64,000 nucleotides of DNA, taken from an uncultured Spirochaetales bacterium (GTDB lineage: Bacteria > UBP6 > UBA1177). Shown piece after piece: positions 8,149-15,511 of this stretch. Every line of letters begins with the position of its first letter. The stretch's first letter is position 1. The stretch spans positions 310,001-374,000 of the forward strand of contig CACYHH010000001.1 in NCBI GenBank assembly GCA_902774115.1. Reading direction: 5' to 3'. The position numbers were made by a program, and so were the translations under genes. Under the pieces are notes generated by a model, which ran no database searches, had not been told where the DNA came from, and saw only the letters and a list, made by a program, of their open reading frames with translations.

Positions 8149-9360
8149 ATGGGAAAAACTGTCATCGAAAAGATTTTTTACAACCATCTTATTGACAAAA
8201 ACGAGCCTGTCACACCGGGTTCGATCGTCTGGATAAACATTGATTACAAAAGCGCACGTGATTTCGGCGGCGCGAATGTAGTAAACAACCTCGAAAGCAA
8301 ATTTTCGGGTTCGCTTATCGCCGACAAGGAGCGCACGATGTTCACCTTTGACTGTGTCGCTCCGGCAAAAACCATTCCTTATGCCGTAAACCAGCAGAGA
8401 TGCAGGGTTTTTGCGAGAAAGGAAGGGCTCAAAGTCTACGATGTCGATTCCGGAATCGGTTCGCACATCCTCATTGACGAGTACGCAAAACCGGGAATGA
8501 CCATCGTCAGCACCGACAGCCACTTCAACATCATGGGGGCTATAAGCTGCTTCGGTCAGGGAATGGGCGATGTCGACATTTCCTACATCTGGAAAACAGG
8601 CAGAACATGGTTTGAAGTGCCGCAGAGCGTAAAACTTACACTTAAAGGAACGAGAAAACCGGGCATAAAAGCGAAGGATATCGTTCTTTTCATGCTCAAA
8701 AAGTTCGGTTCGCGCACATTCCTCGGGCAGGTCGTAGAACTTTACGGTGAAGAAGCGGCAAAACTCACGCTTGACGAAAGAGTCACGATCGCCAGCATGG
8801 GAACAGAAATGGGTGTCATTTCGATAATGATCCCCACAACGGGACTTGAAGGTTTCGAGGAAATCAAGGCTGATCCCGATGCAGATTATGCCGCGGAATA
8901 CGAGCTTGATCTCGATGCTCTCACCGAGCCGCAGGTCGCTGCTCCGCCGCATCCGCACAATGTCCATAACGTCAGTGAATTTGCAGGAAAAGCGGTTGAC
9001 ACGGTTTTCATCGGAAGCTGTACGAACGGCAGAATTTCTGATTTTGAAGACGTTGCAAAGATAGTCAAAGGCAAAAAAATCAAAACCAACGGATATATCG
9101 TTCCTTCATCGCGCAGGATTTACGGCGAACTTATGAAATCGGGCATTCTCGAGATACTTTTCGATGCAGGTTTCGTGATCGCAAATCCGGGCTGCGGCGG
9201 CTGTGCTTCAGGTCAGATCGGCATGACAGGCGACGGCGAAGTCATCGTTTCGACTTCAAACCGCAACTTCAAGGGCAAACAGGGAAACGGCGAAGTCCAT
9301 CTCGCCAGCCCGGCAACTGCGGCATATTCGGCTTTGAAAGGGGAGATCTGTGGATTCTGA
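8149..9360 (+). CDS. leuC: 3-isopropylmalate dehydratase large subunit (aconitase family)
   Basis: 403-residue large subunit of the LeuC/homoaconitase group, which isomerises 2-isopropylmalate to 3-isopropylmalate in leucine synthesis using a [4Fe-4S] cluster. The cluster ligands are visible: Cys291 in GSCTNG and Cys349/Cys352 in NPGCGGCASG. The active-site DSH motif lies in TIVSTDSHFNIMG. Length is typical of the short, two-subunit type. The ATG at 8149 follows GAGGGG; an upstream TTG at 8134 has no ribosome site. The cognate small subunit is not next door but lies 2.3 kb downstream, after a glycosyltransferase and a SPOR protein whose starts overlap. Homoaconitase or a related hydro-lyase cannot be excluded from sequence alone. 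Confidence 0.9.
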   Translation: MGKTVIEKIFYNHLIDKNEPVTPGSIVWINIDYKSARDFGGANVVNNLESKFSGSLIADKERTMFTFDCVAPAKTIPYAVNQQRCRVFARKEGLKVYDVDSGIGSHILIDEYAKPGMTIVSTDSHFNIMGAISCFGQGMGDVDISYIWKTGRTWFEVPQSVKLTLKGTRKPGIKAKDIVLFMLKKFGSRTFLGQVVELYGEEAAKLTLDERVTIASMGTEMGVISIMIPTTGLEGFEEIKADPDADYAAEYELDLDALTEPQVAAPPHPHNVHNVSEFAGKAVDTVFIGSCTNGRISDFEDVAKIVKGKKIKTNGYIVPSSRRIYGELMKSGILEILFDAGFVIANPGCGGCASGQIGMTGDGEVIVSTSNRNFKGKQGNGEVHLASPATAAYSALKGEICGF

Positions 9361-10768
9361 GAATTTGATCTCGCTCCTCTTTGTTCTGGATTCGTCTCCT
9401 CAAAGCGGTGCGTCTCTCGCATTTTTCAACAGTTTTATCGAGCAGCTCATAGACTGTATGGCTGAAAAAGCGGCTCTGACGGTTTTTTATCCCGAATTTT
9501 CGGATAAGGAAGAGCATTTTTCTTTGAGTATAACGCAAATGCCGAAGTACCGCCGCATGGTGACATACATTCCGACACGTCTCGAATCTTTCAGCGAGAC
9601 TTATCTCAACGAAAAAATGGACGGCGTTTTCAGTTTCATTCTGAAGGATGACCACTTCGATGCGATCCACATCTGGAGTCTCAAAAACCACTCTTTCAAC
9701 TATCCGGCAATCGCGAAAGAACGCGGGATTCCAGTTGTTTACACTTTCTGCGACGGATTCCTTTTCTCAAATTCGATCTTTGAAAAAGGGCTCGGAGAAA
9801 ACGGCGGAACGGTGAGAGTTTCAAATTTCGTGAACTCTTCCATAACTTCGTTTGTGCGAAGGTTGGTAAGTGCCGTCAAGCCGAAACCGCGTTCATACTG
9901 GTTTGAAAATATCGGCAGATACAGCCGTTACTACAACCGCACGTCCGAAAGCGGGATCGAACCTGACGTTTTTGAGGAACGTGCCGAGTTGTCTGATGAA
10001 GTTGTGTCGTTCTGCGATAAGTTCATCTTCTTTTCGGAGCTTGAATACAACCTCTTCTATCGTCCGCTGATTCCCGAAAGCAAAGCCGCTTTCATGGAGC
10101 AGGGGATTTTGCACGAACTCGATTTCTGGAACCGTCCTTTCGAGATCGAAGGTGCGGTGAAATTCTGTTTTATGGGCGAAATCCTGCCTGAAGAGGGTGT
10201 TTTTGAACTTGTCGAGGCGTTCAACATCCTTTACAGCGAAGGATTCCGCAACGAACTGCATGTCTACGGCGAAACGCACGAAAATTCACCGTATTTCAGC
10301 AGGCTCAAACAGCGCGTCAAAAACCCCGACATTTTTTTCCACGGCTCTATACAGGGCGGAAGAATAAATGCAGCGCTGAATACCGCTGATGTACTTATTG
10401 TTCCTGCCAAATGGACCAGAAACGACACTTTTTTAGTGAATAACGCGATTTTAGAAAGGAAGGCACTCATTGTTTCAGGAAAGAATGCGCTGGCCGAAAA
10501 AGTGAGAAAGTCGGGCAGGGGGCTTATTCTTGATGAAGTGACGCCGCACGCTATTGCAGACGCTGTTTCGGAACTTGAGCGCAACAGGAAAAGGCTCTAC
10601 TATTTCATGCGTGTCACCGACGATTTCAGAGTACCCGATATAAACGAAAACTGCGAGTTTCTGACTTCGCTTTACGGCGAACTTGCCAAAAATTACAAAG
10701 AGGTCGATCCGCTTTTGCTTGCAAGAAAACTTAACAGAAGAAGAAAAGAGAGGCAACAACGTGGATAA
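9350..10768 (+). CDS. GT4-type glycosyltransferase
   Basis: 472 residues from a GTG at 9350 that overlaps the end of leuC by 11 bases and has AAGGGGAG just upstream. The N-terminal half (LLFVLDSSPQSGASLAFFNSF... HIWSLKN) looks like the acceptor-binding Rossmann domain. The C-terminal half matches the GT-B nucleotide-sugar domain: KFCFMGEILPEEGVFELVEAF, then FFHGSIQGGRINAALNTADV and LIVPAKWTRNDTFLVNNAIL, which corresponds to the E-x7-E region. It probably transfers a sugar from a nucleotide donor to an envelope or secondary metabolite acceptor; substrate unknown. It sits inside the leuC-leuD operon with overlapping starts on both sides, so it is likely translationally coupled. Confidence 0.8.
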   Translation: MDSENLISLLFVLDSSPQSGASLAFFNSFIEQLIDCMAEKAALTVFYPEFSDKEEHFSLSITQMPKYRRMVTYIPTRLESFSETYLNEKMDGVFSFILKDDHFDAIHIWSLKNHSFNYPAIAKERGIPVVYTFCDGFLFSNSIFEKGLGENGGTVRVSNFVNSSITSFVRRLVSAVKPKPRSYWFENIGRYSRYYNRTSESGIEPDVFEERAELSDEVVSFCDKFIFFSELEYNLFYRPLIPESKAAFMEQGILHELDFWNRPFEIEGAVKFCFMGEILPEEGVFELVEAFNILYSEGFRNELHVYGETHENSPYFSRLKQRVKNPDIFFHGSIQGGRINAALNTADVLIVPAKWTRNDTFLVNNAILERKALIVSGKNALAEKVRKSGRGLILDEVTPHAIADAVSELERNRKRLYYFMRVTDDFRVPDINENCEFLTSLYGELAKNYKEVDPLLLARKLNRRRKERQQRG

Positions 10769-11633
10769 ATTGAAAAACAGTGCTGCTCCTACGCCGGCTT
10801 TGGTCGTAAAACTTATACTCGTGCTCGTTTTTCTGCTCACGGCAGCTTTTGTGAGCGGGGTAGTGATAGGTAAAAACGGCAGACGGAATGTCGACAGAAC
10901 GAGTTCCGACGAAGAGGGGATAAACGAAAAACTCTCAAACTGCATTTTTAATTCGGACGAGCTTCGTGAAAAATATCTGAAACTCAGGGATGCAGCCCGT
11001 GAAAAAGGACTCCTGGACGAAAATGACGTTGTCAACGCGAAGGTGATTTGTAAACCGGAAACGAAGCCCGCGGAAAAATCCGTTGAACCGGAACCTGCGG
11101 AAAAACCAGCCGAAAAAAACGTAGAGACGTTACCTGAAACGTCTCCGAAAGAATCATCAAAAACGGAAAAACCAGCTGAAAAAACGGCTGAAAAACCTGT
11201 AGAGAAATCCCCTGAGACGTCTCCGAAAAACCAGGAACCAGTTGAATCAAAATCCGAAAAAACTGTCGAAAAAATTGTTGAAAAACCAAAACCTGAGGAA
11301 AAACCTGATAAAAACAAGACGATCGATGAAATCCTGACAGAGAAAAAGGCAGAACAGAAACCTGTAGAGACGTTACCTGAAACGTCTCCAAAAAAAGATA
11401 GCGCAAAAAAATGTCTCTTTGCCATTCAGCTCGCGTTTTTGGACAGCATTGAACAGGTAAACGCATCGAAGAAAGAGTTCAAATCTTTGAAACTGAGGGT
11501 AATTGACGGCGAAAACAACGGCAAAAAGTGGTATAAAATCAGAACCGGCTGCTTTGATTCGCGTGAAGCTGCCGCTGCCGAGCTTACAAAAGTAAAAAGT
11601 GTTAAAAAAGATGCATTCATAGTCTCGGAATAA
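10761..11633 (+). CDS. SPOR-domain inner-membrane protein with Pro/Glu/Lys repeat linker
   Basis: 291 residues. The GTG at 10761 is preceded by AGAGAGG and overlaps the glycosyltransferase stop by eight bases. A single hydrophobic segment (VKLILVLVFLLTAAFVSGVVIG, residues ~14-36) anchors it in the inner membrane. A linker of ~150 residues rich in EKPAEK, VETLPETSPK and VEKSPETSPK follows. The C-terminal ~75 residues match a SPOR domain (FAIQLAFLDSIEQVNASKKEF...WYKIRTGCFDSREAAAAELTKVKS), which binds denuded peptidoglycan glycans at division sites in other proteins. Three copies of the palindromic element lie in the linker. Location within the leuC-leuD operon is unexpected; a role at the cell wall is inferred from SPOR. 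Confidence 0.85.
   Translation: MDKLKNSAAPTPALVVKLILVLVFLLTAAFVSGVVIGKNGRRNVDRTSSDEEGINEKLSNCIFNSDELREKYLKLRDAAREKGLLDENDVVNAKVICKPETKPAEKSVEPEPAEKPAEKNVETLPETSPKESSKTEKPAEKTAEKPVEKSPETSPKNQEPVESKSEKTVEKIVEKPKPEEKPDKNKTIDEILTEKKAEQKPVETLPETSPKKDSAKKCLFAIQLAFLDSIEQVNASKKEFKSLKLRVIDGENNGKKWYKIRTGCFDSREAAAAELTKVKSVKKDAFIVSE
11121..11146 (+). repeat. Palindromic coding element, copy 1 (in-frame VETLPETSP)
   Basis: 26-base unit with arms GAGACGTT and AACGTCTC around ACCTGA, inside the SPOR-protein linker. Identical to the copy at 11364-11389. Confidence 0.85.
11199..11224 (+). repeat. Palindromic coding element, diverged copy 2 (VEKSPETSP)
   Basis: Same position pattern and reading frame as copy 1, but the left arm is degraded (GAGAAATC) while the right half (CCTGAGACGTCTCC) is kept. 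Confidence 0.7.
11364..11389 (+). repeat. Palindromic coding element, copy 3 (in-frame VETLPETSP)
   Basis: Exact repeat of the 26 bases at 11121-11146, again in the frame that reads VETLPETSP. Confidence 0.85.
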
Positions 11634-11654
11634 TAATTTTTAAAGGAGGAATCC

Positions 11655-12164
11655 ATGGCAATTATTAAAGGAAAGGTTTTCGTTTACGGACACGATGTAA
11701 ATACCGATGTTATTTTCCCCGGAAAATACACATACACCGTGACTGACCCGAAAGAGATCGCGTCTCATGCACTTGAAGACGAAGATCCCGATTTTATTAA
11801 AGAAGTTAAACCGGGAGACATCATTGTCGCAGGTAAAAACTTCGGTTGCGGCTCATCGCGCGAGCAGGCTGCATTCTGCTTCAAATATCTTGGAATGGGC
11901 GCTGTAATCGCTGAATCCTACAGCAGAATCTACTTCAGAAACTGCATAAACGCAGGACTTCCGGCACTCGAAATCAAAAATCTCCTCGGTAAGGTAAAAA
12001 GAGGCGACACTCTTGAAATCAACACCGAAACCGGAACAGTTTTCCTTCCCGACGGCTCGACCGTTACATTCCCGCCGCTTCCTCCGGAAGTTGATGAAAT
12101 CATGCAGAAAGGCGGTCTCGACGAATACATCAAAGCAAAACTCGCCGCGAAAAACAACAATTAA
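11655..12164 (+). CDS. leuD: 3-isopropylmalate dehydratase small subunit
   Basis: 169 residues with the swivel-domain signatures of LeuD-type proteins: [14 protein letters not shown] near the N-terminus and [10 protein letters not shown] at about residues 59-68, followed by [20 protein letters not shown]. It pairs with LeuC at 8149-9360 to complete the active site. AAGGAGG lies six bases upstream and the gene starts 21 bases after the SPOR gene. The loop that sets substrate choice in this family, often YLxx after the PG(K/R), reads YTYT here, which is not a pattern I associate with either isopropylmalate or homoaconitate enzymes. Isopropylmalate dehydratase is the default call; another 2-alkylmalate substrate is possible. 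Confidence 0.85.
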   Translation: MAIIKGKVFVYGHDVNTDVIFPGKYTYTVTDPKEIASHALEDEDPDFIKEVKPGDIIVAGKNFGCGSSREQAAFCFKYLGMGAVIAESYSRIYFRNCINAGLPALEIKNLLGKVKRGDTLEINTETGTVFLPDGSTVTFPPLPPEVDEIMQKGGLDEYIKAKLAAKNNN

Positions 12165-12192
12165 ATCAAAAAAACGCTGCCGTCGAATAACT

Positions 12193-12254
12193 GTCGCCGC
12201 TCTCGAAATATCGGAATATCGAAATTACGAAATATCGACACAAATTGGCGGCGG
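12193..12254. repeat. Intergenic palindromic repeat family B, copy 1
   Basis: Arms CGCCGC (12195-12200) and GCGGCG (12248-12253) enclose an AT-rich core with repeated CGAAATATCG-like units. It lies between convergent leuD and the AgmX-type lipoprotein gene and may double as a transcription terminator. Relatives at 29285-29375 and 34106-34164. Confidence 0.6.
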
Positions 12255-12260
12255 AACAAG

Positions 12261-12288
12261 GTGAGACGTTTCAGGAAACGTCTCTACA
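12261..12288 (-). repeat. Palindromic element copy 4, supplying a stop codon
   Basis: Read on the minus strand, GTAGAGACGTTTCCTGAAAC continues into GTCTCAC, matching the copies at 11121 and 11364 with one change near the centre. The TAG inside its first four bases (12286-12284) is the stop codon of the minus-strand lipoprotein gene. Confidence 0.8.
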
Positions 12289-13087
12289 GGCTCAGGGATT
12301 TTCTTGGCTTATCCGGTCTCGGATTGTCTGATGTCGCCGTATAATCGAAGTTTACTTCAACTTCATCGTCGCTGTCTCCTTTCGGAAAGACGGTGTCTTC
12401 AAGTTTTTCGACAGTGCAGTTGATAACGTATTTATCGGTGAAAGTGTTGTTCCTGAGTTTGATGTCGTAAACTTCGCCGTCAGGGTCAATTGTGAATTTA
12501 AGTGTGAATTTTCCCTGCAGTTTCGGATTTTTTGCTTTACGGTTGTCGAAACATTCCTTGAATTTCTTCATTTTGGCAAGCGATGCTATCGTCTGTGAGC
12601 GAAGATCGTTTATTTTGTGTTTTTCCTTTTCTTTGTGTCTTTCTTTAACGATTTTATAGGAAAGGTGGAAATCGGCGTCACGTGAATTTCCGGGTCTTAC
12701 ACCGATCTGCTCCATCTCTTTTTTGATGCATTTGGCGATTTTGTTGGCGTTTTTCGATTTCATTTTTTCAAATTCTATCGTTTCGAAGAAGCCTTCGTCA
12801 TCGATATTGAGAGCAAAATCGATATTTATATTTTCAGCTTCGCCCGTTTTTACCGTTGCCTGATAGCAGTCAATGAAATCCATATCAAGCATCTTCATTT
12901 TGCGGGCGACTTCGCTGTCTTTTGAATATCCGTAGACTTTGAGCGTTTCGCCGCCTTCTATTTCGACATATCCTATTTCGGAGTTGTCTCCTTTCTTTTC
13001 ATGTTTTTTGGAAGAATTTTTTCCGGATGAACAGGAAAAAATGAAACTTAAACAAACGATTAAAAAGACGGTAAATAATTTTTTCAC
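12284..13087 (-). CDS. Lipoprotein with AgmX/PglI-type C-terminal domain
   Basis: 267 residues. A GTG at 13087 follows GAGG and overlaps the stop of the upstream HAD gene by four bases (GTGA), so it is the likely start. The signal peptide ends IFSCSSG, a lipobox. The C-terminal ~100 residues (FKECFDNRKAKNPKLQGKF..., FTIDPDGEVYDIKLRNNTFTDKYVINCTVEKL..., VFPKG) match the TonB-like AgmX/PglI domain common in myxobacteria and relatives, including the paired cysteines. A similar shorter segment around residues 75-150 (FIDCYQATVKTGE...ALNIDDEGFFETIEF... AKCIKKEM) suggests an internal duplication of the domain. Probably a periplasmic lipoprotein; partner unknown. The stop codon lies inside a palindromic element, so the C-terminus may have been altered by its insertion. 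Confidence 0.85.
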   Translation of the reverse strand: MKKLFTVFLIVCLSFIFSCSSGKNSSKKHEKKGDNSEIGYVEIEGGETLKVYGYSKDSEVARKMKMLDMDFIDCYQATVKTGEAENINIDFALNIDDEGFFETIEFEKMKSKNANKIAKCIKKEMEQIGVRPGNSRDADFHLSYKIVKERHKEKEKHKINDLRSQTIASLAKMKKFKECFDNRKAKNPKLQGKFTLKFTIDPDGEVYDIKLRNNTFTDKYVINCTVEKLEDTVFPKGDSDDEVEVNFDYTATSDNPRPDKPRKSLSL

Positions 13088-13728
13088 ATCAACCTCTTCT
13101 TTAAAAGTTCCGTCAATGAACTGAAAACGGGAGCGCCGGTGCTTTTCAATACTTCCGCCGTGTTGTGACCGCGTGAAACGAGTGCGACCTCGCATCCTGC
13201 GGCTTTAGCCGTTTCATAGTCGTGGCACGTATCACCGACAAAAAGAATATCGTTTTCGGAATAACCTGATTCGTCGAGGATTTTTCTGCAGAGGTGTGTT
13301 TTTCCTTCGGCATAGTAGTTTTCAATACCTTCTATAAATCGGAAATATTGGCTTATTCTGAGCATTCCGACGTGTTTGTTGAGCATTTTGTGCTCCATAG
13401 CCGAAAGTATGCTGACTTCGATTCCGGCTTTTGCAAGTTCTTCAAGTGTCGGAACGACATCGGGGAACAGTTTTACTTTTTCTATATCGGAAATGTAGAG
13501 TTGCCCGAATTCCTTTGCAATCTCATCCCATTCGTCTTTGACGTCAAGTCCCAGCTCTTTATAAAATACAGATACCGGAAACTGAAAGTTTTCTCTGTAA
13601 TATTCGGTTGTCACCGGCTTCATTCCGCGCTTTTCCAAAACGCCGTTTATTGCGTTGAGGTTAAGCCATACATCGTCGATCAGAGTGCCGTTCCAATCGA
13701 AAATTATCATTTTTTTGCCGTTTGCCAT
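13084..13728 (-). CDS. HAD-family phosphatase
   Basis: 214 residues with all four HAD motifs: DWNGTLID (nucleophile Asp and acid/base region), SAMEH, the Lys in EGKTHLCRKIL, and GDTCHDYETAKAAG. The cap and overall length match phosphoglycolate phosphatase-like or beta-phosphoglucomutase-like subfamily I enzymes. It hydrolyses a small phosphate ester in the cytoplasm; the substrate cannot be read from sequence. It lies three bases after the lipoprotein at 13732-14319 and overlaps the next gene by four bases, so the three form an operon. Confidence 0.85.
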   Translation of the reverse strand: MANGKKMIIFDWNGTLIDDVWLNLNAINGVLEKRGMKPVTTEYYRENFQFPVSVFYKELGLDVKDEWDEIAKEFGQLYISDIEKVKLFPDVVPTLEELAKAGIEVSILSAMEHKMLNKHVGMLRISQYFRFIEGIENYYAEGKTHLCRKILDESGYSENDILFVGDTCHDYETAKAAGCEVALVSRGHNTAEVLKSTGAPVFSSLTELLKKRLM

Positions 13729-13731
13729 CTT

Positions 13732-14319
13732 TTACTCCACGGCATAGCTTACAAGTTCGGTCGTCGTCTGCGGGATCATTTTGTTTTCACGGACATCTTC
13801 AAGAACCGTAACGATCTTTACGATGCCGACTTTTAGCGCGAAGTAGTGGTATGAATGGAGCACTTTTTTGCCTGGAAGCTCGACTGTGGTGTGGACCTTG
13901 ATCGTTCCTTCGAATTTTCCTGCGGGAACGGTGACAGTCTCGTCAACACCTTCGGTTTTTCTGATTTCGCGCGTTTTCTGCTTGATTATTGTGATCCATG
14001 CCTCTCTCTGGAGCGGGAACATCAGGAGATAACGTTCTGCGTCTCTGATTCCGTGCCTGTCGGTTTTGAGCCTGCCGCCTTTGTTATCGAGAAACCAGTC
14101 ACTGTCAGTTCCGACGATGCTGATCTCGGTTTCACCGTTTTGTCCGAAGTAGTTGACTTTATATTTCCAGCTGTTGCCGACTGCGAGCGGAAAATAGCGG
14201 TCAGCCGATTCCTTGTAGTCGGAAAGGTAGTATTTTTCATCCTTCTTTTTGTCCGCGCTGCCGCATGCAACCGCAAAAACCGCAATAAAAACCAATAAAA
14301 TCAGAAGTGCTTTTTTCAT
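13732..14319 (-). CDS. Lipoprotein of unknown function
   Basis: 195 residues from the ATG at 14319, preceded by GAGG at six bases; the ATG at 14331 overlaps that site. The signal peptide ends AVACGSA. After a short Lys/Asp-rich linker comes a domain starting YFPLAVGNSWKYKV, followed by VTVPAGKFEGTIKVHTT and HSYHYFALKVGIVKIV. The phrases LAVGNSWKY and TVPAGKFE are typical of beta-rich DUF-type periplasmic lipoproteins in myxobacteria and planctomycetes. First gene of an operon with the HAD phosphatase and the AgmX-type lipoprotein. Function unknown. Confidence 0.8.
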   Translation of the reverse strand: MKKALLILLVFIAVFAVACGSADKKKDEKYYLSDYKESADRYFPLAVGNSWKYKVNYFGQNGETEISIVGTDSDWFLDNKGGRLKTDRHGIRDAERYLLMFPLQREAWITIIKQKTREIRKTEGVDETVTVPAGKFEGTIKVHTTVELPGKKVLHSYHYFALKVGIVKIVTVLEDVRENKMIPQTTTELVSYAVE

Positions 14320-14359
14320 AATTTTCCTCATTTTTTTAAACGCCCAAAAATGCCGCGGA

Positions 14360-14387
14360 ATTATAATGATTTATCGGAAAAGAGCAA
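14360..14387 (-). promoter_or_regulatory. Promoter-like site for the lipoprotein-HAD-AgmX operon
   Basis: Minus strand TTGCTC (14382-14387), 16-base spacer, perfect TATAAT (14360-14365), 41 bases before the start at 14319. Confidence 0.6.
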
Positions 14388-14399
14388 CAGATTTCGGTT

Positions 14400-15509
14400 T
14401 TAAATTTTTGCCCTGTTTTTGACAAAAGAAGTTTCCATGAGCTTTTGGATTTCTTCAAACGACAGGATAGTCAGGTGAGACAAACTGTTCCGGGCTTCTT
14501 TAAATGTGAATAGTTCTTCTTTTTCTTTATAGTAGATATTCAGTTTTTTTCCCATCTTCTTCGAGTAGTCTTCCGTTGTCATGTAAAATAAGATCCCCAG
14601 TCCGATTTCTTCAGGGGTATCAATTGTTTCGTCAAATGATGTCGTCTTTATCGGAAGATGTGTTTCGATTGCGGCACGATATTTTTTTATGAAATCTCTT
14701 CTGTATTCTTCAAGCAAGGGATAAAATGTCCTGATCTGAGCAGTCCAGACAGCCTGTTCTATTTCGTCATCTGTTTTTGAGAATTGGAACGGAGTGCCGT
14801 TGCTTCGTGATTTTTGGACGATTTTTTCTATTGTTTTCAGAGGATTGATAAGGAAATCTCCGTATTGTTCTATGCATTCCGAAGAAAGTTCGGCATCTTT
14901 TCCAACAATGTTGGAAATTAGTTCAACAAGATATGTTTTCAAATCAAGGCCTTCTTTAATAGGCGAAGCTGCCAGTATTGCAAAAACCACATAGTCATAG
15001 TCATTTATAAAATCTTCAAGTGAAATAGGGGATATATTTTTTCTATGCTCTATTTTTTCTGCTTTTGTTTCCAATATGAAAACAGCTTTGTTTCTGTCTC
15101 CGCGCTTTTTTACATATTCACAAATAAAATCCATCCAGGAATTCAAATTTTCTTTTTCTACGGAGTTTACCCAAATAAACCTGTCGTGCAGAGTAATACT
15201 GTCGTTTTCAGCTAAAAAAGCAGAATATCCTTTGGCCGGTCTGTATTGGTTTCTTATTTCAGGTCTGCAGAATTTTTCAAGAAAATATTTTCCGATATCA
15301 TGTATATTGCCGCTCTCTATTTTTTCCAAACTTTTGTGTCCTACAGATTTAAGTTGAGTTTCTATATTCATGGCAAAATGCGAATACCATGGGATATCAT
15401 GATGGTTTTTTATTATAATGCTTGTCTCATCATATAATTTTTTGACAATGCTTTCAATGTAATTTTTCGCATTGGTCTGTTCCCACCATATTTTATCTTC
15501 TTTTCCCAT
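14400..15509 (-). CDS. Partner protein with HEPN-like R-x4-H motif
   Basis: 369 residues, no family recognised. No signal or membrane segment. It starts two bases after the stop of the giant ATPase gene, with AGGAG inside that gene's last codons, so the two are translationally coupled. The central part includes a block that reads like a nuclease or helical fold (NKAVFILETKAEKIEHRKNI, where ETK could be the E-x-K of a PD-(D/E)xK site). Near the C-terminus EARNSLSHLTILSFEEIQKL contains R-N-x3-H, the sequence signature of HEPN ribonucleases, followed by the (L)S-x-EEI helix common after it. Both are motif-level observations. A toxin or effector role next to an ATPase is inferred. AT-rich base use sets it apart from neighbouring genes. 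Confidence 0.7.
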   Translation of the reverse strand: MGKEDKIWWEQTNAKNYIESIVKKLYDETSIIIKNHHDIPWYSHFAMNIETQLKSVGHKSLEKIESGNIHDIGKYFLEKFCRPEIRNQYRPAKGYSAFLAENDSITLHDRFIWVNSVEKENLNSWMDFICEYVKKRGDRNKAVFILETKAEKIEHRKNISPISLEDFINDYDYVVFAILAASPIKEGLDLKTYLVELISNIVGKDAELSSECIEQYGDFLINPLKTIEKIVQKSRSNGTPFQFSKTDDEIEQAVWTAQIRTFYPLLEEYRRDFIKKYRAAIETHLPIKTTSFDETIDTPEEIGLGILFYMTTEDYSKKMGKKLNIYYKEKEELFTFKEARNSLSHLTILSFEEIQKLMETSFVKNRAKI

Positions 15510-15511
15510 AT

